Shown piece after piece: positions 5,876 to 6,320 of a stretch of 6,320 bases of DNA (within the stretch, counting starts at the first letter, position 1; each line of letters opens with the position of its first letter). Source of the stretch: Desulfatibacillaceae bacterium (GTDB lineage: Bacteria; Desulfobacterota; Desulfobacteria; Desulfobacterales; Desulfatibacillaceae). Below the pieces are notes generated by a model that saw only the letters and a program-made list of their open reading frames with translations, was not told the DNA's origin and made no database searches. Made by a program: the position numbers and the translations under genes. The DNA is taken from NCBI GenBank assembly GCA_030018745.1, contig JASEHB010000155.1:1-6320 (forward strand), in the 5' to 3' direction.

Positions 5876-6121
5876 GGGGCTTCCTTTCAATGCGGCCAAA
5901 AACCGCGTAAAGGATGGCAGCAGGGCTTTTTTGGGGAGGAGCTTTTTCCGCGCTTTATCAAGGTTCTCCAAAAGCTTGCGGATTTCCCAAAAAACCGGAA
6001 TTAGGGCTTTTTAATGAGCATAGTGCATTGCCGGAGGCCTTTTTACAAGGCCGGGCTTTGAATATTGCCTCCAAAGAAAAACATTTTCAGCAAACCGGGT
6101 CAAGAACAATTTGAACCTAAT
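5876..6121. other. Non-coding leader upstream of the DUF35/thiolase-like module
   Basis: No convincing gene lies in these 246 bases. They hold a GC hairpin, GGCCTT (6036-6041) with AAGGCC (6047-6052), extended by GCC/GGC (6030-6032/6054-6056), without a proper U-tract on either side. Part of a larger AT-rich inverted repeat also falls here. The module's promoter is expected in this stretch. A TTGACC (minus strand, 6103-6098) resembles a -35 box, but I see no good -10 at the right distance, so no promoter is called. Confidence 0.5.
5882..5888 (-). promoter_or_regulatory. Ribosome binding site that fixes the DUF35 B start
   Basis: The minus strand reads GAAAGGA six bases before the ATG at 5875. 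No comparable site precedes the TTG at 5971, which favours the 153-residue protein over a 185-residue one. Confidence 0.7.
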
Positions 6122-6144
6122 TCAAAAACCGTAATCAGGTTCAA
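6111..6144. repeat. 8-bp perfect inverted repeat at the end of the right-edge gene
   Basis: TTGAACCT (6111-6118) and AGGTTCAA (6137-6144) are exact reverse complements separated by 18 bases, and they span the stop codon at 6122-6124. They could form an AT-rich terminator-like hairpin for the upstream gene (ATTGTTCTTG follows on the minus strand) or an operator for the module downstream. Confidence 0.45.
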
Positions 6145-6319
6145 TGGATTGAGCCTGCCCAAAACCTCCGGCAAAAAACGAAAGTCCCTGTCTTTGCAAA
6201 AGTCCGGCAAAGATGTTTTTTTCAGGCAAGCCTTTCTTTTTATAAAGAGCTCCATTAACATCTAGCTCTATAATTTTTTTTATTTCTGAACATAGAATAG
6301 CATGAGGGCCGTCGGGAAG
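6122..6319 (-). CDS. C-terminal fragment of an unidentified protein, continues beyond the right edge
   Basis: Reading leftwards from 6319, one frame stays open for 65 codons to a TGA at 6122-6124; of the other two minus frames, the two I followed at the edge stop within about 22 codons. The residues look like real protein: the beginning LPDGPHAILCSEIKKIIELD, then GLPEKNIFAGLLQRQG and LSFFAGGFGQAQSIEPDYGF at the C-terminus. No start is visible because the gene begins outside the window. An A8 run falls inside it, over the IKKI codons, and is a place where a sequencing indel could hide. I recognise no family. It runs in the same direction as the DUF35/thiolase-like module but is separated from it by 246 bases. 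Confidence 0.45.
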   Translation of the reverse strand, partial: LPDGPHAILCSEIKKIIELDVNGALYKKKGLPEKNIFAGLLQRQGLSFFAGGFGQAQSIEPDYGF

Positions 6320-6320
6320 A

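Noticed and set aside
5876..5971. 32-residue N-terminal extension of DUF35 B from a TTG start
   Set aside because: There is no good ribosome binding site, whereas the internal ATG at 5875 has one and gives the same length as DUF35 A.
6098..6103. TTGACC as a -35 box of a module promoter
   Set aside because: No acceptable -10 hexamer at 16-18 bases spacing, so a single hexamer match is not enough.
6065..6265. Plus-strand 66-codon frame near the right edge
   Set aside because: It starts with TTG, is rich in Lys and Ser with no motif, and overlaps a more protein-like frame on the other strand.
1..6320. CRISPR array, tRNA or rRNA genes, insertion sequences
   Set aside because: I saw no regularly spaced direct repeats, no tRNA-like cloverleaf or rRNA sequence, and no transposase or terminal repeats on reading both strands.

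Overview
The window most likely comes from an anaerobic, Desulfobacterota-like (deltaproteobacterial) genome. That reading rests on a CcdA/thioredoxin redox pair and on thiolase-like genes paired with DUF35 zinc-ribbon genes, an arrangement known from anaerobic acyl-CoA degradation. No marker gene fixes the taxonomy. The first ~430 bases look different: they are AT-richer and carry the C-terminal end of a coiled-coil plus beta-domain protein of a style I associate with Omnitrophota. This segment abuts, in antisense, a CcdA gene that has lost its beginning. A contig mis-join, or a genuine recombination joint, is therefore likely near position 423-433.

Layout. 83-433 (-): 3' end of the coiled-coil/FlgT_C-like protein. 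~423-911 (+): 5'-truncated ccdA-type membrane protein. 947-1501 (+): secreted thioredoxin-fold lipoprotein, probably the partner of CcdA. 1523-2395 (-): PP2C-type protein phosphatase, convergent with the lipoprotein gene. 2402-5875 (-): four genes transcribed in the order DUF35 (B), thiolase-like (B), thiolase-like (A), DUF35 (A), followed after 6 bases by the phosphatase. 5876-6121: non-coding leader with inverted repeats. 6122-6319 (-): end of an unidentified gene that runs off the right edge.

The main biological interest is the four-gene module. Both thiolase-like proteins keep the overall SCP2/SCPx-thiolase frame but have glycine where the nucleophilic cysteine should be. They also differ in which other active-site motifs survive: B keeps the GHP histidine, A has CNP there, and both have tyrosine in place of the usual histidine of the H-D motif. 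Each can be matched with a small DUF35 protein carrying an intact four-cysteine zinc ribbon and an OB-fold region. Cysteine-less thiolase homologues that work with DUF35 partners are known as retro-aldolases (the Ltp2-ChsH2 steroid side-chain system), whereas the BbsAB benzoylsuccinyl-CoA thiolase keeps its cysteine. A plausible inference is that these four proteins form one or two acyl-CoA carbon-carbon lyase/aldolase complexes rather than ordinary thiolases. The substrate cannot be read from this window.
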